64,000 bases of DNA from Sclerotinia nivalis. Lineage: Eukaryota > Ascomycota > Leotiomycetes > Helotiales > Sclerotiniaceae. The notes under the pieces were generated by a model that saw nothing but the letters and a program-made list of their open reading frames with translations, had not been told where the DNA came from and made no database searches. Position numbers and translations under genes: made by a program. How positions within the stretch are numbered: position 1 is the first letter of the stretch; each line of letters begins with the position of its first letter. Where the stretch lies: contig JAPEIS010000001.1 of the NCBI GenBank assembly GCA_029531795.1, positions 2,542,001-2,606,000 of the forward strand, in the 5' to 3' direction. Of this stretch, positions 36,377 through 48,783 are shown piece by piece.

Positions 36377-36715
36377 CTGCAAAGTTTTCAAGAGTCGAAA
36401 GAAAAGAGTTGTGCTGAGAAGAAGAACACTATCTTGGAGGGGAATGTAAAGCGCAATGATTTGAATTCAGAATGAGAAATTATCTACCGTTACTAGAGGC
36501 CGTTAATCCAAGTTAGGAAAGTGCGAACAAAAGAAACCCCAATTTCAATCCTGTATCAGACCCCACTACTATCTCTCAAAGGTTAAACCACTAATCAAAG
36601 TATCGCCAACAAAAGAAATCCTCAGTGTTTTATCGAGCTACCCAAGTCCCATGAAATGACAACACTGCGTATATCCGTGTCAAGTCAAAACCCCTCCTCA
36701 GCAATCCACCCCTCC
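36377..36715. other. Intergenic
   Basis: About 340 bp between the decayed gene and the zinc-finger gene. Nothing is supported. Confidence 0.6.
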
Positions 36716-37675
36716 TCAATTCCCATTTCGAGCCAAAGCAACAGTCCCACTCGCGGCTGCTGGTGCACGCCCAGCACCATTGGCAGAAGAACCACCAGCA
36801 ACAGAGCCACCAGTTGGAGCAACTCTAACCAGACCATGAATCTTTCTCAAATGATCATTGACTTTGTCAGGGCGACAAAGGCCTTTCCCATAGCTTCGAC
36901 GACATCCAACAATAGGACAGAGATTCTTTCCCTGATTCATCTGACCGCGTTGATGAACTGATGAGATATGTCGAAGACGATCTCCTGGGCGCTTGAAGTC
37001 CTGAGCGCAGGCAGGATAGGAGCAGTGATAGCGACCAGTGATTGGATGAGCGGGGGAAAGGGTAGGAGGCTGATTGTTTGGAATGGCGGCTGTGTTTGCA
37101 TGGCTCAAAGGCACTATAGTCGATTGATCCGCAATAACTTCATGATTGTGCGCGGGAGCCAATGAAGATGGCATTTGATCTGAGGTAAAATAACTCGGCG
37201 TACCGAACAACGCACTAATGTAACTGCAAGTAGGCGACTCACTATTAGCGGGGAAAAAAAAAATTCACCCTAGATCCCCGCCCTCTCCGTGCCCCATTTC
37301 AGAGCAGAAAGATTGGCTGAGAGCTGGATAATTGACTTGGTTGGCTGGAACCCCTACGCTCATTGCGCCGAAAGGGCGCTGCCAAGATTGGAAGGTAATA
37401 GGCATTTGATCGGTGCCATCGAGTAACCCTTCATCCAAAGGCGGCTGCAGAGGTTGTTCGAATGTGGGAGTCGGCCAATGGTTTGCCATGGCCCCCGCAT
37501 AGAATTCGATTGGGAACTCGGCGATACCAATGTTACCAAAATAGGATGCTTCGCTCCAGGGGGCTTGGTCGGAGGTAGGCATGTTGTATGCAAAGTGATC
37601 GTTTGGAGAAGAGCGCTGCATATCTGTAACAGTAAATGGGGCGTAAGGGGCGATGGCGTTTGTGGATATAGCCAA
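36716..37675 (-). CDS. C2H2 zinc-finger protein, putative transcription regulator
   Basis: Two exons, 37675-37269 and 37223-36716, joined across a 45-nt intron (GTGAAT...TTGCAG) with a T-run, giving 304 residues. The first two thirds are disordered (Pro, Gln, Asn, Ser). Two fingers follow: YHCSYPACAQDFKRPGDRLR with ligands Cys203, Cys208, His221, His226; and NLCPIVGCRRSYGK with Cys238, Cys243, His260, His265 and an extended C-to-H spacing. The C-terminus is Gly/Ala-rich. Nuclear DNA binding is likely from the finger pattern; target genes are unknown. Paired fingers with long spacing are common in Leotiomycete-specific regulators. Confidence 0.78.
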
Positions 37676-38826
37676 TAGGCGAATGGATGTTTAAAGATGT
37701 GTGAGAAAAGGGCGACCAATGAGAACCGTAGACTGTAAGGCTGCGGTGGGAGTGCTAGGAAATGAGAAAAAAAAGTGCCAGAAAAGTTATAAAAAGGGAT
37801 GGGAAAGAGAGAGAGGTTATATGTTAATAGCATGCTCAGTGTGATCAAGGGTTGCGCCGCTTTTCGGGAACTCCCCCTGCGGAAGCTGAGCATGGAGATG
37901 AGGCTCTAGCAATTCAGGATAAGCAGGAAGGCATTGAGGTGCAGATGATCTTATGAGTCGAGCGCAACTACAACGCTGGCTATTGGGTCGAGCACTTGTA
38001 CGATCCTTTACATCGTGGCGTCCTATCTTCTTCACATTACGTCTTCTCTCGATTAGTTAGAAAAGAAACCGAAAGTGGTTATGCAATGTCTGTACTTCGT
38101 CAAGACTGCAATGGTCTTAAAACTGTATTGAAAATAAATAGTAAAGGGGTTATCTCTTGTTGAGCTTTAGATGGCTCAACTACATTCAAAGTGAATTCAA
38201 TTCGTAACAATGAGGTAGTGGCATCTGTTCACCTTTTAAGACCTTTCAGACATCCTGGAAGGTGCACGTGACCTCTCGGCTAAGATGATCATCCCCCTTG
38301 TCCTCGCTACACAAAGACTTTACTTTTGTAAAATTGGAAACGCTCAAAAGACCCTTTCGAAGTTGCCGCCATCTGAAGCTATCCCCTATCTTTTGGGAAG
38401 CATGGAAGGAGCAGCGAAACTAGCAGCTTGGCTCAAATCTACAAGGTTCTATCAGGATATATGTCCTCGATTCCCTGTGCAACTTATAGATTGAAGGACT
38501 GCTTTTATTTTTGTTGGTATTCACGTGCTCTTAAAGCATGTGATCCTCACTTAAGCGAAGGCTTCTATATTGAGGCCATTCGCACTCAATGGTTCTTTCG
38601 AACCTTGATGCGCAATATAACCTTTAATTTAGGGGTCAATTGCGTAGCAATCCAAGCGCCCTCACGGGAATCTCTTTTGTGAATAACCTCAATACGATCA
38701 TAAACGTTTATAATCATTTCTATCGGATACGACGATCACGGAGTCGTACCGACAATTTTATTTTTGGGTTCTCTTTGTATAAGGCATTGGGTTTTGGTTC
38801 GGAAAGATTGAGCTTGTATAAGCTTT

Positions 38827-38850
38827 AAAAAAAAAAAAAAAAAAAAAAAA
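38827..38850 (+). repeat. Poly(A) run, 24 nt
   Basis: Uninterrupted A tract following TAAGCTTT. It could be a simple homopolymer or the tail of an old retroposed sequence; no flanking target-site duplication was found. Confidence 0.95.
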
Positions 38851-39140
38851 CTTTATATTAACAAAACATACTAAAAAGCTCGATTGCGATAACGAAGGAG
38901 AGGAGATCAGGAATCGAGGGATCTAACTGTATTGTGGAGGACAGCTGAAATATCTATTTAAGGGATTAACTCAATACGCAACGGCAATCATGTAAACCCT
39001 GCTGAAGCATTTAGCACATATAATACTAGTAAACTTAGATTAGCTAGTTAGAAACCCAGGGGCCTTCCCCCCCTGGCGTCCTTTGTCCCAATTGGGAATT
39101 TGAGGCCTGTGTTTCGCACAGAGCCTCGGACGAAAAATAT

Positions 39141-39161
39141 CACACACACACACACACACAC
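39141..39161 (+). repeat. (CA)n microsatellite
   Basis: 21 nt of alternating CA. Confidence 0.97.
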
Positions 39162-39325
39162 GCTACACAAAGACTAAATATAGATTCTTTCAAGGTCTAC
39201 TTTGTATTACTCAACGTACATCATGGTGAATGATTGGCTTAAAAGTTTGTTAAAATTTTTCTTGCTCCGCGTTTGACAATATAATGTTAAATGACGCTGT
39301 CACTCCCATCGAATACAACTAGACA

Positions 39326-39423
39326 TCCGGCATGGTGTAGTGGCTAGCATTTCCGCCTCTCATTCAAAGTTTCAACGCTTGAATCAAGCCGCGGGAGACC
39401 GGGGTTCAATTCCCCGTACCGGA
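39326..39423 (+). tRNA. tRNA-Glu(CUC) with a 27-nt intron
   Basis: The 98-nt gene has a TCCGGCA/TACCGGA acceptor stem with one C-A mismatch at the sixth pair, a D arm GTGTAGTGGCTAGCA, and an anticodon stem TCCGC/GCGGG around CTCTCA with anticodon CTC. The T arm is CCGGG-GTTCAATTC-type. The insertion falls between positions 37 and 38, the canonical site for nuclear tRNA introns, and reads TTCAAAGTTTCAACGCTTGA then ATCAAGC. A TTTT at 39429-39432 fits Pol III termination. The mature length would be 71 nt before CCA addition. Confidence 0.93.
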
Positions 39424-40824
39424 ATTTCTTTTGCATTTTTGGATTCTCCTAGTCTTTCTGATCATTTTGATATCATTTTTTGTCGTTTTGGACGTCTACC
39501 AAGTCTACAATACCTCTTGCTCAATTTTCTTTCCTGACTTCGAATTTTATGTATGACAACAGGTAGCCTATGATAATACCTGTGTCTAATAAGCCTGATT
39601 ACATCTAATCCACGAAACGTCGCCCCTCAAGAAGCTGATATAGCCCGCTCCGGATGAATACACGTGATCATATGTCAGGTGATAATATATCACGTGATTG
39701 CATTATATTCATCTTCTGTACGGAGTATACGGGTAACTCGTAAAAAATTGTTTCGTAGAAATAACTTACCATTTTCAGCTATCACAAAGCAGGGTAGTGA
39801 TTGTAAAACTTATGTTTTCAAAGCAAGTCCGATATCAGAGAGTCACAGCCACAACTAGTTATCATTGCAATTCTCACTAGCCACATTAACCCCACCACGA
39901 ACGGTTTTGAGGTCAACCATGATGAACCATTCCGTCCCTTGCAACATCGTTCTCTTATACTGCAGTATATCCATCTGAAAAAGCTCCTACAATCTATGCA
40001 CCAGTACAGATAGATGTAAGCCTTCTCTTTGGAATTCTTCAACGCCAAGTGGCCCAAGATATTGGCCTGAAAGAATGTCGCATTGCATTTGTTGTCATCA
40101 CACGCTTTACGATATCAGTGGTCTGTTTGCATACAGCTTTTGAAGCCCATCACAACAGATCTTAAGAGATATCAAATACACTTCTATTCCGCGAATCCAA
40201 AAGCCAAGCCATCGTACACCTTCAATGCTATTATATTTTATATGATGTGTTTACGACGAGATGGATTTTGACTCCAGTTGTTGAAAATTGTAGTACCCAC
40301 CTTTTAGACCTCGCTGGGCTTAACAATTTCTGCTACCACAAACTCTGATGCCTTCTTGACCGCCTCTTAGCATGCTTCATACTTCACCTAAACCTGGCAG
40401 TGGTGCGCTTTCTCAAATAGCCTGTATAAAAGCACTCTTTCTGTTCAGTGCGTTGGCATAGACCTTATTGGGTAATGTGTGGGGCCCGACCCGACCAAGT
40501 CAATGCATAGGGCAGCAATCTGCACGCATGGGTCTGGAGATGCGTCACATTCAATTTGACAGCCTCGTCATTTTTTCCTCTCTTCTTTTCGTTCTGAAGT
40601 TTCTTTCTTCAATTGTGAAAGGAAGTGCCTTCTATTTGTATTGCCAGCTGCATTTTCATAGTGACACCCATTAACCTGCAGGTGATCATCGAGCAATCAA
40701 TCTAATTCGTGCCGTTCCTTCAGTCCACAGTAAACTTCTGCAGAACAGTTATACAAAAGATTGAACCCTTTCATGTGGATACTTGTTTTGCTACCAAGAA
40801 ACAAGGCTGTGGGATTATCCATAC
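39424..40824. other. Intergenic between tRNA and AAA ATPase gene
   Basis: About 1.4 kb with no supported gene; several frames of 60-80 codons show no family resemblance. It includes the upstream region of the AAA gene. Confidence 0.6.
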
Positions 40825-43800
40825 ATGGAGAACGCAGATGTGGCTGCCTCTGATAAGGTGAGAAGTTCAGAGCATTACTCAGAAATGGATCGAGGACCTG
40901 CAACACAGAACGATATTTCCCAACGAGGTTCGAGTCCATCGGGAAAAGCGATGGATAGACAGCGCGAGGCTCAAGAATATATTCGCAGTCGTCGAGCACA
41001 AGCAACTGTCGCAGACGAGGCAGATGAGAATGTCATGGTCGATAACGTTTCACAGTTCGAGCCACAAAATATAAGTAGAGAAAGTGAAGATGATGAACAA
41101 AAGCTACTTGTCACATTAGCAGAAAAGTACAACTACAATTTATACTTAGTGAGTCCAACTGAATGGAAGCTTCCTCGGTCCCTACTTTTGTAGCTTATGT
41201 AGCGCATAGACTAATGATGATGTAAAAGCCCCCGGGGAATTCTGGAAGTCCCATAATCGAGCATACAAATTACGCTGCTCTACTGCATCGTAACGCGCCA
41301 TCTTTGCCACAAACACGTCAAATAACGGATGGGCATGACTCCTGGCACCACTCTCGTCCTAGAAATCGTTCCGGTTCTCCACAGGCCGAAGATCCCCCTC
41401 GAACCCCCTCTCCATCGATACGTCACCTTGACAGTACGCAAATAACCCCTTCTCCGCCGCCACCTATTCCGACAGCCCCAATCTCCGATTTTCGTCCCGG
41501 CCCTATTTTTTCTACTTCACATATGCCTTATCAAGCAAATAACCCGCGACCTGCCTACGCAACAAATCTCAGGCAATATGCAGATAGGAATCGGACACCG
41601 GCCAAGAAACAGACATCTGAGCGATCAGGGTTTGAAAATAATACGGCCAATTCTGAAACTCAACCATCCGTAAACAGTGAGTACAGACATTTCAATACCC
41701 AAGGTACGAATTTGCAAATGAGCTCACACATTCACAGGTCAGCTCTCGGATAGATACAGACATAACCAGATTGCGTCTTCTCCCCATCAAAAATCTCAGT
41801 CACCCCAGGCGGCACCTACCCAATGGGCGGCACCTAAACCTGCTCGAAACAACGCCAATATTGTCCAGAATCTACAAGACTCACAGGCTCTACAATTGGC
41901 GGAGTCTGGATCGCAATCGTCACGGCTTCATCCTGTATCTTATCCTTCACAGTCACGGCAAGAAGCTACTCAACAAAATATAGAGCACGGGCATGACTCC
42001 TCACACCCGAGCGGCCCAGAGCTCTGGAGCCATAATAATAGGCTTCCGCAAAAAAACTACCCGACTCCTGATAGTGTATCAGGTAATAGTCGGCGGCAAA
42101 TGTCTTATGCGCAACAGAACAATGCCCGCAATAGTCCTAAAACTTTCGGTCATGCTCCAGCCGGGCAAATTGCACCTCTTCCACAGGGCAATCACGGAAA
42201 CCATGGGCACGAAACATATGGTCCACACCACGAGCATGATATGACCCCCTCCAACTATGGCTATGATCAAAGTTCTCAAGGGGAATTCAGTCCTCGTATG
42301 TTCTTGAGTCCTCTTGTTTGGCACTCTGTAAAATTGATACTGATTTCTTTTAGCAACTACAATTCCTAACCAATCGACTTTCACTCCAGAATCTCATGGA
42401 AATTCTACTCGTGGTCATGCAGGTGGATACAGTTCTGAACATCAGTTCGAACAATCTATGGACGGCCGTAGAGCTCGTGAGTAATCTACTATTCATATTT
42501 AACCTTACCTACTGAACAAATTATCAGAAATACACGGATCCATATCATCGACAACTCTTCATCGCCAAAGTAATTTTGTCGACTGGAAATCGCAGCTTTG
42601 CCAGCTATTCAATGCACCACATGATAGTCATGACGAAGATCTGTTCAAAATGTTGGAAATGACTAGAAGCAAACTTTTGTCAGATAGCCGTGACGCCAAT
42701 CAAGAAAAATTGGCATTGCCTTATCATACGATCTATCGAGTCAGATGTTATCAAAAGGAACAAAGCCACATGTTTTTGGATACTCCTTGGCTTGTCAAAG
42801 ACAGTCCGACTGGTGAGCATATCCATGGTAGTATAATTGTAAGAAACATTGCTCTGCATACCCGAGAATATACAAACTTGTCGTTCATTGTATACAAAGA
42901 CTATGCCTGTTGCAGACCTAAGATCGATAAATTGAACACATCGAATCCGACGAAACCGAAGTCTGCATGCTCGGAACAACCTAGTTCAAACGGCGAGAAT
43001 GAACTTGCAGAATTTCTCGAAGGCGAGTCTGTGTGCCTGATCGGCAGCGAGCTATCCGCTGGTCTCAAAAGACTTACTAGGCAGAATATCCAGGAAAATT
43101 CATATTACCCTTCATTTAACGTTGGCACCGAGTTCAAGGCACCATACCCATGGTTTTACCACCAGAGAGCTCCTTTGGAAGAGCGCAGACGCCACCTGAA
43201 ACCTGAGCTTTTGGCTCGTGTAAATTCTTTTGTCGAATACGTCAATGAAAGCTTTGGGCCCGAATATGCTATAGTTGATACACTCCTAAGCCAGGGGAAA
43301 ATCTCGCCCAAATACCTGTGCTATCTTTACGTAGGTGGTTTTCTGGGTCCTATGGTCATGGTCAGATTTGGAATTTAACTGACAGCATGAAAACAGAGCC
43401 CCGACACCGTCATACTGCGCGCCGACAAAGATGATGAAGGAAAGAAGAAGGCGTATTTGACTAAATCATGGCTTCATTTACCGGCAGGAGGGAGTTCTAA
43501 AGGGACTGGAGAGTCAGCTACGTTGACAACCTCCTTGCTCGTATCTTCCTGGACATTTGATGGTCTCTTTCAAGAGAACCTTGAATTAATCACGATTGAT
43601 GATTTCAAAACGTCAGAAGAAGTTGTCAAAATCACCGCTCTGAGCACTTATCCAATGCACTACGCCGACCCCACCATTGGGACATCGCTTAGAAAACAGG
43701 GAGAAATGTTCTGGAAATTCCGCAAGGCCTGCTACATATACTACAGTGAAGAAGATGAATCAGAAGAGAACATTGTGGGCAAACCCGATGATCAAATTTA

Positions 43801-45053
43801 CATTATTCAGCTGGCTAATATCATATTTGTTCACAGGGGCAATCCAGGTATATGATTGATATCGAAACATACAAGAAGTTACACACCAAGTCTGCAGGGG
43901 CCAAGCCACCCAATCGAGACGACTTGGGTCCTTTGGCGATCGCGTCTGATCTACCACCAGAAGGTGTTTTCACACTTCTTCTGCCTAACACGATTATTGG
44001 ATTCAATATGCAAGAAAAGAAATGGGGTTTGTTAAAAGACGCAATTATCACTGTCCTGTTTGCTAATGTGTTGTATTAGTCAATCTCGAAGTTAGTCGCA
44101 TGTACGCGGTTAAATGGAACAAAGATGCGTTTGAAACATTGGCTAGAGATAACGATACGAAGATCCTCATCACATCTTTAGTCGCAAACCAAATCAAAGA
44201 CGAGCAGAGCCCAGGCCTCATCGGCAGGAAAGGAAATGGTTCAATCATACTATTACACGGGTAAATGATCCACCAGCTCGGACTTTTTAAAAAAAAAAAA
44301 AAAAAAAAAAACTAACATTGAACTGATAGCTCTTCTGGGACCGGTAAAACCATGACAGCGGAAAGTGTGTCAGAGGTAGTTGAGAAACCACTCTATGTGA
44401 CCTCGTGTAGCGAGATAGGAACCACACCAGAAGCCCTAGAAAAATCCCTCGAACGAATCTTCTTTCTAGGAAGAGTTTGGAAATGCGTCATCCTTCTTGA
44501 AGACGCCGAAATGTTTCTCGAGAAAAGGACTTTAGGAGATCTTCAACGCAACGCATTGATTTCTGTATTTTTACGAATACTTGAGTCTTACAACGGAATC
44601 GTCATCTTAACGAGCTCTCCCATCACCACCATGGACGAGGCCTTCAAATCTCGCATTCAACTTTTCCTCCGCTATACTCCGTTGACTTTTGCCCAGCGAG
44701 CTAAGATATGGGAATCTCATATCAAGCAGCTTGAGTCACTGGAATCCCTCTTTAACCCCTCTACGATAAATATATCCGAGCTTCGAGCAAATCTATCAAT
44801 GCTTGCTAAATACAAGCTTAATGGACATGAAATCGGACATGCAGTCAGAACAGCTAGGCAATTAGCCTTGTGGAAAGGAATTCCGATGGGTTTTGAAGAG
44901 GTGCAGTATGCTGTCAGTGTTGCAGGAGGATACGACAATACAAATGAAGAAGACAAAAGAAACGCGGGAGAAACGGCGAAGCGGGTTGTGGGGGATACAG
45001 ATGATGACCCTTATGATGGGGTTGAAGATTTAATGAGTGTTGCTGAGTTATGA
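40825..45053 (+). CDS. Fungal AAA ATPase with long disordered N-terminus
   Basis: Nine exons (40825-41148, 41229-41676, 41738-42295, 42354-42476, 42528-43330, 43397-43774, 43837-44026, 44080-44260, 44330-45053) encode 1242 residues. The first roughly 450 residues are disordered, rich in Ser, Pro, Gln and His. The central part (VRCYQKEQSHMFLDTPWLV, LCYLYSPDTVILR, RYMIDIETYKK) matches the domain that precedes AAA modules in filamentous-fungal ATPases. The AAA core has Walker A GSSGTGKT at 1002-1009. The Walker B segment reads CVILLEDAEMFLEKR, with Glu-Asp at about 1059-1060 where Asp-Glu is usual. A FKSRIQLFLRY block and a lid follow. The start could also be the in-frame ATG at 40783. Intron 8 holds a 23-nt A run. 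Confidence 0.85.
44289..44311 (+). repeat. Poly(A) run, 23 nt, inside an intron
   Basis: A homopolymer within the intron just before the Walker A exon of the AAA gene. Length variation here could affect splicing. Confidence 0.95.
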
Positions 45054-45563
45054 TTGATGAGCTATGATTTATGTATGATTTGAATTAGCGAGCGTCTGCT
45101 TTGTACAGAGTCCTTCTTCTCGACTTGTGTGTATGGAGCGCCGCTTTTCTGTTTGCTTGCGCATCTGAGTTTGCGGTTGCGTTTGGAATTTTTCTGCGTA
45201 TATACCATTCTTGCATGATAGTTTTGTTGAATAGGGTGGTAGGAAATAATGTATTAGGCTTATGTATATCTCGCGCCTTCGTTCATCATCTCATACGGAA
45301 GCATTGACTAGGACAGGAAAGCTACTTGTCCATTACCGATGTGAAAGAAGAAAATTGATTTGCAGAGACGAGTCGCATTACGCGAGACAAAGTCGAAAGC
45401 AATGACATAAATTCAGAGTCGTGCTGTGATGTATCAAAGTGTCAAGGGAAGTTGAATTGTTCGGAGAATTTAGTAAAAATATTCAACATCGGAAGGATGC
45501 AACTGTCTATAACCATAAATTTAGTCCCGTCACGAGACAAGAATATCTAACATCGCATCGCAT
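45054..45563. other. Convergent 3' region
   Basis: 510 bp between the ends of the AAA gene and the DAL5-type carrier. No gene is supported. Confidence 0.6.
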
Positions 45564-47443
45564 CTAATGTGCAAATCTAAAATCCAACCTCGAACTCCCA
45601 GTCACCGTCGCATTCCTCTTGTAATCCTGCTGTTGCTCAGCCGTCATAGCATTCCAAACCTTGTCTCTCTGCTTATTCCTCATCACATAATACACTTTCG
45701 TGAGTAGAAACACCACAATAGCTGCAATATTAATAATAATCAATTGCGTGTTTCCCCGATGGTATAGCGGCTTATCATCTGTTCTATAGATGAAGTTTCC
45801 ACAAATATTTCCAAGTTGTACTGCCATATTGTAGAGAGCAGAGGAGACGGAACGAGTGCCAACGTTGTTGGAGTTTTTGGATGTCCATGCTACGAGAATG
45901 GCGTGGCAGTAAGGATAAGAGAGGAGCACGGTGACAAGTGCGTATGTATTCCAAGCTTGTACTCCTGAACCAGGCCAGAAGCGAAGTGCGATGATACAAG
46001 GGAGGGTCCAGAGTGGCTGTATCATGGAGACCAGAGTTCTTTCATTAGTGCGTTCGGATAGCTGGGTGAGGAGAAGTAGCGTAATGATGTGAAAGACTGA
46101 ATAAGGAATTGTCAATAAGCTGGTGTTGAACGTGCTGAATCCCAGGTTCCTCAAGGTGAGGGAAATGTATGAAGAAGGTGGCGATTGAGGAATAAATGCG
46201 ATTAGTCCAATAGCGTATAACGGCCAAAGATCGTAATCCTTCGCTGCGTTCCAAAGTCTCTTTGGTGTAATAGCTTGTCGGTTGTGCATATCGCCTTTTG
46301 AGGGGTCATCTCGGAGGATTCGGTTGACGACGATTGATATTTCACGATCAGTAAACCAGCCTTTGGGTCGAAACCATGCTTTCGTCTGCACTGCCGATGC
46401 TGGCATCATAAAGAATGAAGAAAGGCCAACCAGCAAAGTAATCAAGCCCTCAATCAGGAAAAGCCAACGCCATCCTGCCCATCCTGATACACCTCTCATG
46501 TGAAGTAAAGCATAGGCAAGAATCGATGTAATGATAGTGGTCCCGGAAAGTGTAGTCCAGAAGAAGCTGAGTCGAACAGGAAGTTCTTTGGATGTATAAA
46601 AGTATGATAACCACAATACGATATCTGGGATGAACCCGCCCTGATAATTGGTGAGTATTGATGTACCAGGCTCGAAATTGACGCGATGGAACCTACCTCA
46701 AGAAGGCCCAGCATACTTCGTGTAGCATAGAATCCAGATTTACCCTGGATCGCACATTGAGACATCGCAACTATCGACCAGAGAGATATTTGCATTGGAA
46801 TCCATCTATCAGGTCCAATCTTTTTTGAAATCAATTGTGAAGGTAACTCGGCCAGTAAGAACGAGAACAGAAAGATGTTATTGCCAAAATTGTACTCTAC
46901 CAAATATTAGTCCTGGGTACTTTCTCACTAAGAGGAAAGTTTTTGTTAACGTACCATCTGTAGTCAACTTTAAGTCAGTCAACAGATTATCCGCAACAGC
47001 CTGTACTAAATTTCCACGGTCGACTTGTAAACCAAAAAACATGACGCACTGGATTGATGTCAACAATGGTCTCACAGATTTCAGAAACTCAAACCTACAG
47101 CCCAGAGACAAACTCGCCAGTCCAACCTTCGAACTAACTGCCGCTCTTCCTCCTCGGTCCAAGAGAAGTTCGGATCGAAAACATGTCGGCATTCGTACTG
47201 TGATTTTTCGTAGATTCTAGTCCAGTGCTCTGCTACATCCGGGTCTAGGAAAGGGTTTTTGGCAAAGGCTGATCCATCTTCATCCAAGTCAGAGGTAGTA
47301 GAAACGAATGTTGCATTTTTTGCTGGAAGTGGGTCCCCAAAAGTCGTTACTTCCTCGTACTGAAGCGTCTCATCTGGTTTTTGGGAGGGATTGCTCTTAG
47401 GTTCCGACTTGTCTGGGACAATCTTGGACATCTTGGATCGCAA
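45564..47443 (-). CDS. MFS anion:cation symporter, DAL5/allantoate-permease family
   Basis: Four exons, 47443-47099, 47048-46955, 46896-46697 and 46640-45564, give 571 residues. A cytosolic N-terminus of about 100 residues contains FSWTEEEERQLVRRLDWRVC, the signature lead-in of this family. Then come GLQVDRGNLVQAVADN (helix 1 loop), LLAELPSQLISKKIGPDRW (motif A equivalent), GLLEGGFIPDIVLWLSYFY, and WAGWRWLFLIEGLITLL. These match the DAL5/Tna1/Soa1-like group that imports allantoate, nicotinate, pantothenate or sulfur compounds. The neighbouring TauD-type dioxygenase on the same strand favours a sulfonate or sulfate-ester substrate. A second Met at residue 5 is an alternative start. Confidence 0.9.
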
Positions 47444-48783
47444 GTGATTTTGAGCTTGCTCTCTCGTGTGATTTGCATTGAGAAGTAGAAAGCTGGATAT
47501 TTAAATAATGTGGTGACCTGGGCATAGCTCATCTGCGATATCATCTACATTATGATTGGCGCGAAAGACGGAGGGGGTAGGGTAGCGCAGTGTGCGGGAC
47601 TGCCCAGAATACACTTATTGGGAGAGATCCACAGGAAATCACACAATAGAGATATCCCGGAGTGTAATCGCAGCTAAATCATCGTGGCGAAAACGATATA
47701 ACAATATTATCCATAGTGCTGGGTTGAGACTTACCTCCCAGGCCGCTGGAATATTTCCTTAAGAAGAGAAAAGAGATAAACCCACAAGGTTTCCGCATCT
47801 TTGGCACCAGATAAGCCCATGGTGTGCTTTTAGATGGCGCATAAATCAAGCTCATAGCTTTTATTTTTTCACTGTAAAGGCATGTTGCGTAGACGTCGAA
47901 TTATTATCCGCCGCCACAGGAGGCCAGATGCAGGAGTGTGCTCCATAGTAGTCATAGAGCCCCCGGGAAAAGATTCCATAATCACTTAATCAATGAGGGA
48001 ATCTCTAGCGCACTTGTCGCCATCAGCAATTATCCCATATTTTTACCCGTTTATCGATTAAAGTAATTCAAGGTTCCGGCATTGGCCACAAGCACGAAAC
48101 TGTTATCAGTACCTGCTTAAGGTCCATACGATAGTCCGCCTGCATCAGAAGCTACAAAGTTGGAGAACCAATGTAACAGACGTGGTTGGGTGTATGTATG
48201 GCATACAAATGCCTGTAGAAACATATGTTGTCATCTACCCCCTGGCTTTCGTAATCATTTAGCGATCGATTCAATTTTCGGAAAATCCAAGGAAAAAACA
48301 GAGGTGAATGAACTAATGTGCTACCAATGCTTGGCTTTCGCTGCCTTCTGCCAACACTGAACAGCCATTCCTATCGGTTTTAAATCTTCTGTAAGTGTTC
48401 CAACTCGGGCTTTGTTGTTTGCGGTAGAGTTTTGAAGGGTGGATGTGGTGGAGAAACATCTCACCTTAAATCACGTGAGTGAAAACGCTGTGGTCCAATG
48501 TCCGCCGCGCCATGATTCTTTTCTCCTTTTAAGACCAGTTTAATCAATCACGTTGCCTGTTGTCGTGACATTTCAATCTGTCTCGAGCTATGAGTTCGAT
48601 TCTTATATGCTTCTACGGGTATTGGCGACTAGACGGCAAATGACTCATTCACCGATATTTATGCACACCGAGACGAAACCACAAACGGGCAACATGCATT
48701 CCTTCAAATTGCAAGTTATGTTAAGTTGTATCAATCATTTCATTCATTTCAATTCTCAATATGGTATCCTGCAACTATTTACA
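47444..48783. other. Intergenic between carrier and dioxygenase genes
   Basis: 1.3 kb containing the carrier promoter and the dioxygenase 3' end. No gene is supported. Confidence 0.6.

Larger units (their letters stand above)
37676..39325. other. Intergenic with homopolymer and CA microsatellite
   Basis: Contains a 24-nt A run at 38827-38850 and a (CA)n run at 39141-39161. A 69-codon frame at 38285-38494 has no recognised family. Nothing else is supported. Confidence 0.6.

Noticed and set aside
38285..38850. Retroposon with a poly(A) tail
   Set aside because: The 24-nt A run is real, but I found no coding remnant upstream and no target-site duplication.
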